A stretch of 64,000 bases of DNA from Okeania sp. SIO1I7 (GTDB lineage Bacteria > Cyanobacteriota > Cyanobacteriia > Cyanobacteriales > Microcoleaceae), in the NCBI GenBank assembly GCA_010672585.1, contig JAAHGF010000002.1:124001-188000 (forward strand), given 5' to 3'. The position numbers and the translations under genes are program-made. Each line of letters starts with the position of its first letter. Position 1 is the stretch's first letter. This document shows, piece after piece, positions 48,688 to 57,972 of this stretch. The notes beneath the pieces were generated by a model. It had not been told where the DNA came from. It searched no databases and was given only the letters and a program-made list of their open reading frames with translations.

Positions 48688-49335
48688 ATGAGTAAGAAGC
48701 GGTGGCTCAAATATTTCAAGATTACAATCGTAACATTAGTAGTTTGGGCTAGTATAGAAGCTTTATTTTCTTCTATTGCAATTACAGTCAGCCCTTCTGC
48801 TCATTCTATTTTAGAAACAGTTACAGACCAAGAAAATTTTGAAGACTCAATTAAAATTGTCCAACGCCGGGTTAGACCAACAGAGGTATGGCCATTTGTC
48901 TATGAGAAGATACCAGATTTGCCATTAGAAAATAATTACATATCTCAGGAAACGGGGGAAGTAGATACTGAAGAAACTCTAGTGTCACGTTTAATTCGGT
49001 ATCATCTATATGTGAAAGGCCGTGCTCCCAATTATCGGTTTGACTGGAAATTGACATTAGCAGATTATCTTGGGGCGAATGATTATCTACAATCATCGGT
49101 ATATCCAGGAAACGATTCTTTAACAGAAAATCCAATGGAGGGCGATCGTGAAGCTATTAAAAGTCTAAATCGCTCTCAAAGGGAAACTTTAGTTAATAGA
49201 TTAGTGAATATTTTTAGTGGCGATCCTAACCCTCCATCAATACCAGAAGTAGATCGGGGGAATAATTCTGGACGCTCAGGTCCTAGACCGCCAATTGTTC
49301 CTCAACCGGGAGATGCAGATTTGCTAAGGCTATAA
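48688..49335 (+). CDS. Membrane-anchored protein with Pro-rich tail, unknown
   Basis: About 215 residues from ATG 48688 (MSKKRWLKYFK); an earlier TTG adds four residues. One hydrophobic span (about 11-32) serves as signal or anchor. The body contains 'IVQRRVRPTEVWPFVYEKIPDL' and 'RLIRYHLYVKGRAPNYRFDWKLTLADYLGAND', and the end is low-complexity (RPPIVPQPGD). The next gene starts 5 bp after the stop, so the two form an operon. Conserved-looking in cyanobacteria but function unknown. Confidence 0.72.
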   Translation: MSKKRWLKYFKITIVTLVVWASIEALFSSIAITVSPSAHSILETVTDQENFEDSIKIVQRRVRPTEVWPFVYEKIPDLPLENNYISQETGEVDTEETLVSRLIRYHLYVKGRAPNYRFDWKLTLADYLGANDYLQSSVYPGNDSLTENPMEGDREAIKSLNRSQRETLVNRLVNIFSGDPNPPSIPEVDRGNNSGRSGPRPPIVPQPGDADLLRL

Positions 49336-49339
49336 AAAA

Positions 49340-49705
49340 ATGGGACGAATAGTCAAAAGTGGAGCTGGTTGGCGGTTAGGGTTGAATCCTGAAGCAGAAA
49401 AATTTAAGGGTTTAGTTGCTGGGAATGAGTGGTCAATAGAACTGACAGAAGGAGAACTTGAGGATTTTTGCAGATTATTAGACCAGTTAAATAAAGCTAT
49501 AAACCAGATGTCAGATGAGTTGATGGATGAAGAGAGAATAGTCTGCGAAGCTGAAAGTGATTTGCTCTGGATGCAGGTAGAAGGGTTTCCAGAAAGTTAT
49601 ACTGTTCAGTTCATTTTAAATCAAGGGCGCAGGGCAGAAGGAAAATGGCCTGTACAAGCTGTTCCTGGTTTAGTCCAAGCAGCACAAATGCTAAAAGTTT
49701 TTTAA
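49340..49705 (+). CDS. DUF1818 family protein
   Basis: 121 residues matching my recollection of the cyanobacterial DUF1818 family: 'GRIVKSGAGWRLGLNPEAEKFKGLVAG', 'WSIELTEGELEDFCRLLDQL', 'EAESDLLWMQVEGFP', 'YTVQFILNQGRRAEGKWP'. Small, soluble and without catalytic motifs. Translationally close to the upstream membrane protein, so probably one operon. Function unknown. Confidence 0.82.
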   Translation: MGRIVKSGAGWRLGLNPEAEKFKGLVAGNEWSIELTEGELEDFCRLLDQLNKAINQMSDELMDEERIVCEAESDLLWMQVEGFPESYTVQFILNQGRRAEGKWPVQAVPGLVQAAQMLKVF

Positions 49706-49913
49706 CTCACATAGGAGAAGGAAGAGGGAAGAAGGAAGAAGGAAGAGGGAAGGAGTAAGAGAGAAAAATCTTGCGTTGTCTGAGTTTTAAGCTTTTGATA
49801 TGTCCGCAACCTTAAATGCTATAACTATTATAAATATATAAAAAATATCTTTCTCAAAATATAATAATTAATTGCAAAAGTGTAATATGGTGTTATAGTA
49901 TATGAATGGTTGT

Positions 49914-49987
49914 CGGGGCGTAGCGCAGCTTGGTAGCGCACCACTTTGGGGTAGTGGGGGTCGTGGGTTCAAATCCCGCCGCTCCGA
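49914..49987 (+). tRNA. tRNA-Pro, anticodon GGG
   Basis: A complete 74-nt cloverleaf without encoded CCA. The acceptor CGGGGCG pairs with CGCTCCG, the D-arm is AGCGCAGCTTGGTAGCGC, the anticodon stem CCACT/AGTGG holds loop TTGGGGT with GGG at the anticodon, and the T-arm is CGTGGGTTCAAATCCCGC. The discriminator base is A. It reads CCC and CCU codons. Confidence 0.96.
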
Positions 49988-50054
49988 TTTTAACTGATAT
50001 TATTGAGAAGTCCAACACTATCCTATAAGGTATGTTGGGTCAGTGAAGAGGCTG

Positions 50055-50260
50055 TTAACGAAGTCAGAACTCAGAACTCAGAAGTTAGTTATTTTTGTAA
50101 CGTGGATTTAGCAACCGTTCTTAGAAACCTAAAAAATATTTCGCCAATACAGAATTTTAGACCATTTCTCAAAAATTTTTCTACATTTTCTTGAGTGAGC
50201 GGGAGAGTGGGGGAGTAGTAAACATAAGAATCATTAACAGGAACTGACGAATAATTATCA
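50055..50260 (+). repeat. Degenerate family B copy plus array-unit fragment
   Basis: 50055-50170 begins TTAACGAAGTCAGAACTC and decays after AAAATATTTCGCC. 50156-50250 then matches one unit of the 2871-4056 tandem array (ATTTCTCAAAAATTTTTC ... CTTGAGTGAGCGGGAGAG ... GGAGTAGTAAACATAAGAAT). 50280-50345 matches the segment that follows that array. So the array unit also exists singly. No gene in 49988-50892. Confidence 0.6.
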
Positions 50261-50352
50261 AAAAGGTTCCATACTCCTGTATTAATTATTTAATAATTGA
50301 AGTGTCACCTAAGTATGGCATGACTTTTGGTAATTGGTATTAGACCTAATTA

Positions 50353-50609
50353 GGGCTTGCTGATTAAATATCAAAGCATTGACTGATATTGGTTTGCTGC
50401 CTTTTTTTGCCTTTAAAAAGTGTAAGCTTTTCGGTCGCTCAAGCTCATGCATGCTAGTATTTTGGGGCAATTATGGCAGAACAATATTGGGACAATTTTT
50501 TCGACTACCTCCTCTACAATTCCCATTTCTCCAGTATAGCTGTCTCCTGTCTTCCCCTCCTGGGGTGGGTTGTCTCCTACCCCTACTAAAAGACTTTTTC
50601 AGCAAGCCC
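50353..50609 (+). mobile_element. MITE-like family C, best-preserved copy
   Basis: Perfect 11-bp inverted ends GGGCTTGCTGA/TCAGCAAGCCC, flanked by TAATTA on both sides (50347-50352 and 50610-50615), a 6-bp target duplication. 257 bp with no transposase. Ends of this type occur on full-size cyanobacterial IS elements, which could mobilise it (inference). Confidence 0.8.
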
Positions 50610-50853
50610 TAATTATTTTGATAAATATGCAGAATTATAGCATTCAAAGGAAAGAGCGCGGATATATCAAAAGCTTAAAGTTCAGACAATACAAGATTTT
50701 TCCAACTTCGGTCCTTCCTTCTACTACACTTTGGCACAAAACTCCTCATCAATTGTCAGCAAGAGATTGTTATTTCTTCAAAAAATCTTTTGTAATCGCC
50801 TACTCCGGATGGTAAATAATACTATCTGAATATTTATTTGATAGAATCTACTT

Positions 50854-50881
50854 CCATCTGTAACACTACAGATGGTTTTTT
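50854..50881 (+). terminator. Intrinsic-terminator-like hairpin at a gene start
   Basis: Perfect 9-bp stem CCATCTGTA/TACAGATGG with an ACAC loop followed by six T. It overlaps the first possible ATG (50872) of the next gene, so either translation starts later (50893) or this is a leader attenuator. Confidence 0.7.
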
Positions 50882-50892
50882 ATGTTAAAGAT

Positions 50893-51483
50893 ATGGTGTT
50901 GAGGGTTGTTTCAAGTAAAAAATCATACAAAGGATTGAAGATTTCCCGCATTTTCTGGTTTCTACTAGGATTTATATTAACTTTTTGGATTAGTTATCAA
51001 CAGTTTGCAGGTAGTTTAGAAACTCCTCAAGCTTTATTTGTACTTGGTGGGGCGATAGAAAGAGAAGTTTTTGCGGCAGAATTTGCTCGCCAACATCCTC
51101 ACCTTGATATTTGGGTGTCTTCTGGCACTAACCCGGAATATGCTGACTGGTTATTCTCTAAGAGTGGTATTTCACAAACTCGCTTACATTTAGACTATAG
51201 TGCGGTAGACACTGTAACTAATTTTACTACAATGGTAGATAAATTAAAATCTCACGGTATTACAAGTGTTTATCTAGTTACTTCTGATGACCATATGCGT
51301 CGCGCTCAAGTTATCGGGGAAATTGTGTTGGGTAGTAGGGGCATTAGTTTTGAGCCAATGCCTGTACCTTCTGGGCGATCGCCCGAACCCATTGAAAAAG
51401 TTATTAGAGATGGCATTAGAGCGATTTTGTGGGTGACTACTGGTTATACTGGTGCAGGACTGGTAGCTCCATTATCTTCTTGA
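50893..51483 (+). CDS. DUF218 (YdcF/SanA-type) membrane-anchored protein
   Basis: About 196 residues from ATG 50893, or 203 if from 50872, which sits inside a hairpin. One N-terminal membrane span (ISRIFWFLLGFILTFWIS). The DUF218 core follows: ALFVLGGAIEREVFAAEFA, IWVSSGTNPEYADW, DTVTNFTTMVDKL, VYLVTSDDHMRRAQVIGEI. Such proteins act in envelope or polysaccharide metabolism, but the reaction is unknown. The 3' end overlaps the convergent DUF2288 gene by 40 bp. Confidence 0.85.
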   Translation: MVLRVVSSKKSYKGLKISRIFWFLLGFILTFWISYQQFAGSLETPQALFVLGGAIEREVFAAEFARQHPHLDIWVSSGTNPEYADWLFSKSGISQTRLHLDYSAVDTVTNFTTMVDKLKSHGITSVYLVTSDDHMRRAQVIGEIVLGSRGISFEPMPVPSGRSPEPIEKVIRDGIRAILWVTTGYTGAGLVAPLSS

Positions 51484-51776
51484 GTAGCATCAGATTCTTG
51501 TACCAAAACAAAAGGTTGTACTATCAAAGCATTAAATTTTTTACGATCATTACTATTCCAAATTGACAACTGTTCGGCTGAGGGCTTATAAATAAGTTCT
51601 CGGCTAATCCAGTCTTGCACAGAAGATGTATTATCAGAAGCGATCGCTACTCCCACATCTAATAAATCTAAGTTTTTGCCGACAATTACTACAGCATCAC
51701 GTTTTACATGGGGTACTAACCAATTCCATTCAGCTACATCCAAATTTTCGGCCAATTGTTCTCTAATATCCGGCAT
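51444..51776 (-). CDS. DUF2288 family protein
   Basis: 110 residues matching DUF2288 as I remember it: 'IREQLAENLDVAEWNWLVPHVKRDAVVIVG', 'LDLLDVGVAIASDNTSSVQDWIS', 'KPSAEQLSIWN', 'FNALIVQPFVLVQE'. Small and soluble with no catalytic motif. It starts 35 bp downstream of plsC on the same strand and is probably co-transcribed. Function unknown. Confidence 0.85.
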   Translation of the reverse strand: MPDIREQLAENLDVAEWNWLVPHVKRDAVVIVGKNLDLLDVGVAIASDNTSSVQDWISRELIYKPSAEQLSIWNSNDRKKFNALIVQPFVLVQESDATQEDNGATSPAPV

Positions 51777-51811
51777 TTCTTTTTTAACTAATTTTAACTA
51801 AACTCAACATA

Positions 51812-52447
51812 TCAACGTCCTAAATCGTGCATTTTGTTAATTATATCTGCACATTTTTGACTTATTAATTCTAGCTGTTCTTTCTTAGTTGACTCTGGAG
51901 GTGGTATTAGCTCCCCAATTCTGACAGTTATTGGCACAGGATTAGCCATCAAACCTTGACGTTTCACTGCATGACTACCACAGATAGAAACTGGTAATAA
52001 TGGTACTTTTGCCTTTGCCGCAATTAAAGTCGCCCCCAATTTTGGTTCTGTAATTTTACCATCAGAAGTCCTAGTCCCTTGTAAAAAGATACCTACTGCC
52101 CACCCCTGTTCTAAACTATTGAGTGCTGAACGAATAGCACTCCGGTCTGCCGCTCCTCTTTTAACTGGATATGCTCCGTATAATGTAATAATCTGCTTGA
52201 AAATGGGTACTTCAAATAATTCTTCTTTTGCCATATAAGCAACAGGTCTTTTCATACAAGCAGAAACTATTAGAGGGTCTAAGTCGCTGGCATGATTACT
52301 AACGATGACAAGTGGTCCTTGTTGTGGGACATTTTCTGTACCATAAATATTATTCCGAAAATAAAACTTAAGTATAGGAAATACTACTGACCATTTGAAT
52401 AAGTGATAAAGAATTAAGTTCTTGACTGGTTCACGATTTCTAGCCAC
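51812..52447 (-). CDS. plsC: 1-acyl-glycerol-3-phosphate acyltransferase
   Basis: 211 residues from a GTG start. Adds the second acyl chain to lysophosphatidic acid at the membrane, giving phosphatidic acid. The acyltransferase boxes are NHASDLDPL (HX4D), the 'GAYPVKRGAADRSA' region, and a glycerol-phosphate-binding box that reads FLQGTRTSDG (commonly FPEGTRS, so Pro-Glu is replaced by Leu-Gln). Same orientation as fabD, fabH and plsX upstream, consistent with a phospholipid gene group now separated by repeats. Confidence 0.85.
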   Translation of the reverse strand: MARNREPVKNLILYHLFKWSVVFPILKFYFRNNIYGTENVPQQGPLVIVSNHASDLDPLIVSACMKRPVAYMAKEELFEVPIFKQIITLYGAYPVKRGAADRSAIRSALNSLEQGWAVGIFLQGTRTSDGKITEPKLGATLIAAKAKVPLLPVSICGSHAVKRQGLMANPVPITVRIGELIPPPESTKKEQLELISQKCADIINKMHDLGR

Positions 52448-52782
52448 AAGATATGACCTTGATTTTAGATTAAGTTAGTTCATCATCATAATATCAAATC
52501 AGGTTAAACAGTTATAGGTTGGTAGTCTCTAGGAATCAGGAGTCAGGAGGAGAGATAATAACTTTTACTTAGTAGTTATGACAGTTGGATATTTTTTTAT
52601 GTCCAATTTACCCGGATTTAATATAGTACCATGCATGAAAAAAGAATGTTACGAATAATAAGCACTATCCCGCATACTTTACTTTATCTGAAAGTCTATT
52701 TGATGAATAAAGATAATTGACAATATCAAACATGGTATTAAATCAATAGATTCTGACTCCTGAATTCATAATTGCTGAATTA

Positions 52783-52989
52783 TTACCGAATAATTAATAA
52801 TTAATAATTAAATAATTCGCGCCTTGAAGCCTCCTCTTTTAAGGGGAAAAAAGCGGTTGAGGGATGGCGAAGAAACCTCTCCATATCCAATCAACCAAGA
52901 GAAGAAATAATATTTCCTTATTTTCAATCAATAACGGTTTTAACCAGAGGTAATTATCAATTATCCATTATCCATTATCAATTAATGAA
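52783..52989 (+). repeat. Dispersed repeat family A, full-length copy
   Basis: TTACCGAATAATTAATAATT ... GCCTCCTCTTTTAAGGGG ... GGGATGGCGAAG ... CCATATCC ... CCAGAGGTAATTATC ... TTAATGAA. It faces the copy at 54673-54907 across the PstS-like pseudogene. The rest of 52448-53191 has no gene. Confidence 0.75.
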
Positions 52990-53191
52990 GAAATACCCTA
53001 GCTATTTGTAGCAAATATTTATCAAATTGGTATTACTTTATTTATTAAAAAACCGAGAGCTGACCGCTAATAGTTGTTTGCGCAGCATTCCGCAAGAAAT
53101 GCTTACTGCAGAAGTGGAGAGATGAAGGAAAGTGCATTTATTTTAAAGGTATAAAATCTGCCTGTTGTACAAGTTGTTGACCTTTGGTTGA

Positions 53192-54254
53192 TCAGGCTAA
53201 CTCTAGAAATTTTTTTACCGCTAAAATTGTTTGATTTGGTACTGCTAAAAATACACTACGACTCAGAGGATAATTATCATTATTAGGAGTAGTTTGATCT
53301 ACAGGTGAAATTCCGTTTATTGGTATGATTCTAACGGTGGTTTGATTTTTTGCCTGAGCTACTGTGGTATAGCTAATTCCATTATTGTTCAATTCTCGTA
53401 AAATTGGAGTTGTTACATCTGTTTGATATGTAATAAAGTTTGAACTATCTGGAGCAAAAGATTCTCCTAATAAGACAACATCTTGAAAGAAATTGTAGCT
53501 GCCACTTTTGGGAGAACGGTTGATAACTTTTATCGGCAAATCATCACCACCAACTTCTGACCAATTGATTATTTTTCCTTGATAAATATCTTTGAGTTGG
53601 TCTAATGTTAAGCTTCCTTTTTAGGGATTATTAATTCCGACTACTATTGCTAAAGCATCTTGAGCAATAGGAATTAATTTAATGTTTCTTTGAAGGCTCT
53701 CTTCTGGTAGTAAAGTACGAGATATTGCTGCTATTTGTACTCTATTTTCTCGTAAATTTTTGATGCCTTGATTAGAGCCATTTGGTCTACCTTCAGGTAC
53801 TCCAGAAGTTATTGGAATATTAGGATATTTTTGTTCATAAGCATTTTCCATCAGCTTGATTAATTTAACCATCGTCACGCTACCATCCATTGCTAATATA
53901 TTGGGATTTGGTAGAGAAGCATCCAGATTAGAGATTATTTGATTCGCTGCTTCAGCGATGCTTAATTTTGCTGATGGATTATTAACAATATCATTGTTAG
54001 TATCTAATTTATTTTGATTTAATAAAAACCAGTATCCTCCTCCAGATAGTAGAAAAAATAATGGGGTTGCACATTATAGAATGATATTGCCAAAAATTAG
54101 TTTAGACTTTGACTAAAAAAAACCATTAATTAATTATTCTAGCAATTATCAAATCCAAAATCTTGTTCATCAAAAATATAAAATCATTCGTCACTGTGCA
54201 ACGCCAAAATAATAGTATAAAAACAATTACTGGTGGTGTATTATTTTTAGCCAT
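53192..54254 (-). pseudogene. PstS-like phosphate-binding protein gene, killed twice
   Basis: The frame begins MAKNNTPPVIVFILLF at ATG 54254, is cut by a 143-bp MITE (54063-54205), continues FLLSGGGYWFLLNQNKLD ... ILAMDGSVTMVKLIKLMENA ... IKNLRENRVQIAAISRTL ... VVGINNP, and hits a TAA (53621-53623). It then goes on in the same frame as KGSLTLDQLKDIYQGKIINW ... SPKSGSYNFFQDVVLLGESF to 53192. This is the periplasmic phosphate-binding fold (PBP-like) with an N-terminal membrane anchor. Without the MITE it would be about 300 codons. Confidence 0.85.
54063..54205 (-). mobile_element. MITE with 11-bp inverted ends and 8-bp duplication
   Basis: 143 bp. Ends GGGGTTGCACA (54063-54073) and TGTGCAACGCC (54195-54205) pair at 10 of 11 positions. 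AAAATAAT is duplicated exactly at 54055-54062 and 54206-54213. Removing the element and one duplicate rejoins the PstS-like frame perfectly (...FILLFFLLSGGGYW...). No other copy seen in the window. Confidence 0.9.
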
Positions 54255-54672
54255 GATTGTTTGACTTGGTTTTATAGAGTAATACCAATTTGAAACAAGA
54301 ATGTTACGAACAGTAAGAGGAATAAAAATACACATACAGGATATTCCATTTGAGCAAAAAAATGATTTCCGACCTGAAATAGGATATAACCCAAGAATTT
54401 ATAGTTCTAGAAATCCTTAATCCTTCCTGATAATTTGATTTATTGTTTCGATGTTTTCTACTCCTTATTCTCTATTACCTATTCCCTAACAGTTGAGGAT
54501 ACAGTAGTCGAAGAAAAGGTTAGGAAAAATCAAAAGCTTAAAAATCAGGCAACGTAAGATTTTTCCTTCTTCCTTGCTCTTTATGTTATGTCTCACAATT
54601 CAAAATTTAAATAGGATTGTTATATAAAAATCCCAAATTATGTGTCATATCCTATCCGCTGGTATCGTTTGT

Positions 54673-54907
54673 TTCATTAATGGATAATGGATAATGGATA
54701 ATTGATAATTACCTCTGGTTAAAACTGTTACGGAATTGAATATCAGGAGATATTATTTCTTCTCTTGGTCGATTGGATATGGCTCCGATACCTCCCCATC
54801 CCACCCTTCGGAAAACTGCGCTAAAGACCGCTTTTTTCCCCTTAAAAGGGGGAGGCTTTAAACCAGAATTATTTAATTATTAATAATTAATAATTAATAA
54901 TTCGGTA
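54673..54907 (-). repeat. Dispersed repeat family A, full-length inverted copy
   Basis: Reverse-oriented family A element (TTCATTAATGGATAATGG ... AATTACCTCTGG ... CCATCCCACCCTTCGG ... CCCCTTAAAAGGGGGAGGC ... ATTCGGTAA). Together with the 52783 copy it brackets the PstS-like pseudogene. The rest of 54255-55113 is AT-rich without a gene. Confidence 0.75.
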
Positions 54908-55113
54908 ATATCATGTGCACCTTCCAGGGGAGCTAAACTATCGGTAGAACAGTTATAATAATAGACTTCGTAAGTTTTGCTTTAGCAATAATACTAAGTA
55001 TTGTAAGGGCTAGAGCAAAACTACAAACAAATCAAAAATAATCTCAAACTATCTACCTACATTTTTGACTAGAAATAATCAAAACATTGAGCCTATTCTT
55101 TAACTTTTGACTT

Positions 55114-56007
55114 TCAACTTTTAACTTGAGCTTTAATATCCTTTAAGCTATTTACATTTGCTAATTGAAAATCTGGGCAAGTTCGTTTAATTATACCTGT
55201 GAGAACTTTTCCCGGCCCAATTTCTATGACTTTTTCTACTTCTTCTTTTCCCATCTCTAAAGATGTTTCGCGCCACCGCACGCCATTTGTCATTTGTTGA
55301 GCAAGACGTTTTTTTATAGTAGCTGCATCTGTAGTAGCAATTGGCTCAAAATTGGAAATTATGGGGAATTTTGCATCAGCAAATTTTACTGATTCTAATA
55401 CTTGTTGAAATTCTATAGATGCCGACTTCATTAAGTGAGAATGAAACGCCCCAGAAACATTTAATTTAACTTCACGTTTAACTTTAATTTTGCTGAGTAA
55501 AGTTGCGACTGCTTCTGGTGTACCAGATATGACAACTTGACCTGAATTATTATCATTTGCTAGAACAACATCTGCGGTTTGCTGAAGTTCATCTTCAAGC
55601 TGTTTTCGATCGAATCCCATTAAAGCTGCCATCTCTCCACCTGTAGCATTATTCATAAATTCGGCACGTTTTTTAACTAATTTTAGTCCTGTCTCAAAAT
55701 CGAATACTCCAGCAACATAGAGAGCAACATATTCTCCTAAACTATGACCTGCAACAATATCTGGTTGAAAATAATTAGCAAACATTTCATCTGCTAATAA
55801 GCTTTCTACTACATATAAACAGGGTTGAGTATAAAGAGTTTGAGATAATTTTTCTTTTTGGGTTTCACAAATTTCTGTTATAGACCAACCTAAAATTTCG
55901 TTAGCTCGCTTAAATTTTGCTTGAGCAGCAGGCAAGTCTAATAAATCTATTCCCATACCAATTTTTTGAGAACCTTGCCCTGGAAAAACCCATGCTGTTT
56001 TTGTCAT
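55114..56007 (-). CDS. fabD: Malonyl-CoA:ACP transacylase
   Basis: 297 residues. Transfers malonyl from CoA to acyl carrier protein for fatty-acid elongation in the cytoplasm. Visible motifs: WVFPGQGSQKIGMG at the N-terminus, the nucleophile Ser89 in GHSLGEY, and the catalytic His in SGAFHSHLM (about 197), followed by VRWRETS and VEKVIEIGPGKVLTG. Full length. Downstream of fabH and plsX in the same orientation, with about 750 bp of repeat-rich DNA between fabH and fabD. Confidence 0.95.
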   Translation of the reverse strand: MTKTAWVFPGQGSQKIGMGIDLLDLPAAQAKFKRANEILGWSITEICETQKEKLSQTLYTQPCLYVVESLLADEMFANYFQPDIVAGHSLGEYVALYVAGVFDFETGLKLVKKRAEFMNNATGGEMAALMGFDRKQLEDELQQTADVVLANDNNSGQVVISGTPEAVATLLSKIKVKREVKLNVSGAFHSHLMKSASIEFQQVLESVKFADAKFPIISNFEPIATTDAATIKKRLAQQMTNGVRWRETSLEMGKEEVEKVIEIGPGKVLTGIIKRTCPDFQLANVNSLKDIKAQVKS

Positions 56008-56549
56008 TTTAATATGATAATTTTGACTATGATTTATGTCTAAAAGTTGTCAGTTATTCAGCCTTGAAAGTATATAGTAGTCGAAGGAATAATTAGGACA
56101 TTTAAAAAGTTTAAAACTCAGACAATGTAAGACTTTTCTTTCTTTCTTCTTCCTTCTTCCTTCTGCTATATATCCCAATTTTGTGAAAGGAAATAGAGAG
56201 TATAAAATCATCAATGCGTTTTCGCTTAAATTACATTAGACATCTGGTGGTCATAAAAAATCAAAGTAAGCATTCAGCTATTAGCTGTCAGCTCTCATGA
56301 GGGGATTTTAATTCATATAGACTGTTTTAGCCAGCTTTTATAGTTAAGTATAAATTCTGCCTCAATTAGTAAAGCTTTTATCTAAAACTAAAAGCAATAG
56401 CTGATAGCTGATAGCTGACGGCTGTTTGCGCAGCAGTCCGCAGGAAATGCTTACAAATCAAATCAATTATCGCACATAAATAATCAATTATTTCCCCCTA
56501 CTCCCTACTCCCTCTTTTGGTGGAAAGGTCTATTTGAACTTCGACTCAA

Positions 56550-56781
56550 TTACCGAAAAATTGTGCTTGAAAGCCTCCTCTTTTAAGATGATAAAAACGG
56601 TCGATATTCGGAGCTTCCCGTAGAGTGAGATGGCAGCATTTAGAGCGGCTCTGTTACTCTTCGGGGTTCCTGGCCATATCCAATCGACCAAGAGAAGAAA
56701 AATTTTCATGATTAGTCAATCAATTCCGTTTTAAAGGAGGGGTAATTATTAATTATTAATTATTAATTATTAATTATTGAA
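56550..56781 (+). repeat. Dispersed repeat family A copy overlapping the fabH stop
   Basis: TTACCGAAAAATTG ... CTTCCCGTAGAGTGAGATGG ... CCATATCC ... GGAGGGGTAATTATTAA. Its AATTATT tail ends at about 56781 and contains the fabH stop codon (56763-56765) and the last few fabH codons. The gap 56008-56549 upstream has only heptamer-like AGCTATC tracts. Confidence 0.7.
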
Positions 56782-57770
56782 ATTCCCCATTCAAAAATTG
56801 CTGCTCCCCAAGTTAACCCTGCTCCAAAACCAGAAGCAGCAATAATATCTCCCGGTTTAACTTTACCCTCTCTAACAGCTTCATCTAAAGCTATAGGTAT
56901 AGAAGCCGCAGAAGTATTGCCATAATTTTCGAGATTACTAATAACTTTTTCTGATGGAATTTTGAGTCTACTAGCAACAGAATCAAGAATTCTTTGATTA
57001 GCTTGATGTAATAATAACCAGTCAATTTTCTCAGTACTCATATTAGCTTTAAATAATGCTTTTTCTATCACTTCAGGAACTTTTTGAACCGCAAAACGAT
57101 AGACTTCTTTCCCATTCATAGTGACTGGTTGATAAGTACCTTGACTAACAGTTACTCCCTCAATTATTTGTTTTACTTGAGGTTGATAAGAAAGATTTAA
57201 ACAATTATTTTGACTACCATCACTGCGAAGTTCAAATCCAAAGAGTCGGTCTTGTTCTGAAGCTTGTAAAATCACAGCACCAGCACCATCTCCAAATAAC
57301 ACACAAGTGCTTCTATCTTCCCAGTCTACCCATCGGGACAAAATATCTGCCCCAATCAGCAAAACATTCTGATACACTCCTGTACGGATAAATTGTGCTC
57401 CTGTGACTAGACCAAATAAAAATCCAGAACAAGCAGCAGTCAGGTCAAAGGCCACTGCTTTCTGAGCACCCAATTCTGCTTGAATTTGACTGGCAGTGCC
57501 AAATAAATCATCTGCGGTAGATGTGGCCAAAATTATGAGGTCAATATCTGCAGGAGTAATGTTCGTTTGAGCGATCGCTGCTAGAGACGCTTTAGTCGCG
57601 AGGGTACATAATGATTCTGTTGTATCTGCCAGTCGTCGATTACGAATTCCTGTACGAGTGCCGATCCATTCGTCAGAAGTCTCTACTATTTGGGATAACT
57701 CTTGGTTACTTAGGGAGACTTTTGGCGTAGCTGAACCGCTTCCTGTAATGGCAATACCGATATTTGTCAT
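56763..57770 (-). CDS. fabH: 3-oxoacyl-ACP synthase III
   Basis: 335 residues. Starts fatty-acid synthesis by condensing acetyl-CoA with malonyl-ACP. The nucleophile is Cys114 (DLTAACSGFLFG), with His in LLHQANQRI and Asn in ENYGNTSAASIPIALDEA. The C-terminal FGAGLTWGAAIFEWG normally ends the protein. Here GISIINN follows, encoded by the tail of a family A repeat that also supplies the stop. Between plsX and fabD, the usual cyanobacterial neighbourhood. Confidence 0.95.
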   Translation of the reverse strand: MTNIGIAITGSGSATPKVSLSNQELSQIVETSDEWIGTRTGIRNRRLADTTESLCTLATKASLAAIAQTNITPADIDLIILATSTADDLFGTASQIQAELGAQKAVAFDLTAACSGFLFGLVTGAQFIRTGVYQNVLLIGADILSRWVDWEDRSTCVLFGDGAGAVILQASEQDRLFGFELRSDGSQNNCLNLSYQPQVKQIIEGVTVSQGTYQPVTMNGKEVYRFAVQKVPEVIEKALFKANMSTEKIDWLLLHQANQRILDSVASRLKIPSEKVISNLENYGNTSAASIPIALDEAVREGKVKPGDIIAASGFGAGLTWGAAIFEWGISIINN

Positions 57771-57972
57771 CTGTCAGTTTTTAAGCTCTTATTGGTTTGA
57801 ACGTGACTAATTACCGAAAAATTGGGTTTAAAGCCTCGCCCATAAGCGGGCGACTTTCTATGTTATGATGAAATTGGTTTGAACACCCGCCTTGTCTCAT
57901 AAATACTGTAGAAAAGAAGATTAGGTCGAAACCTCTTCAGTTGAGAGCTAAACTTGGGAAGCTTTCAGGTCA

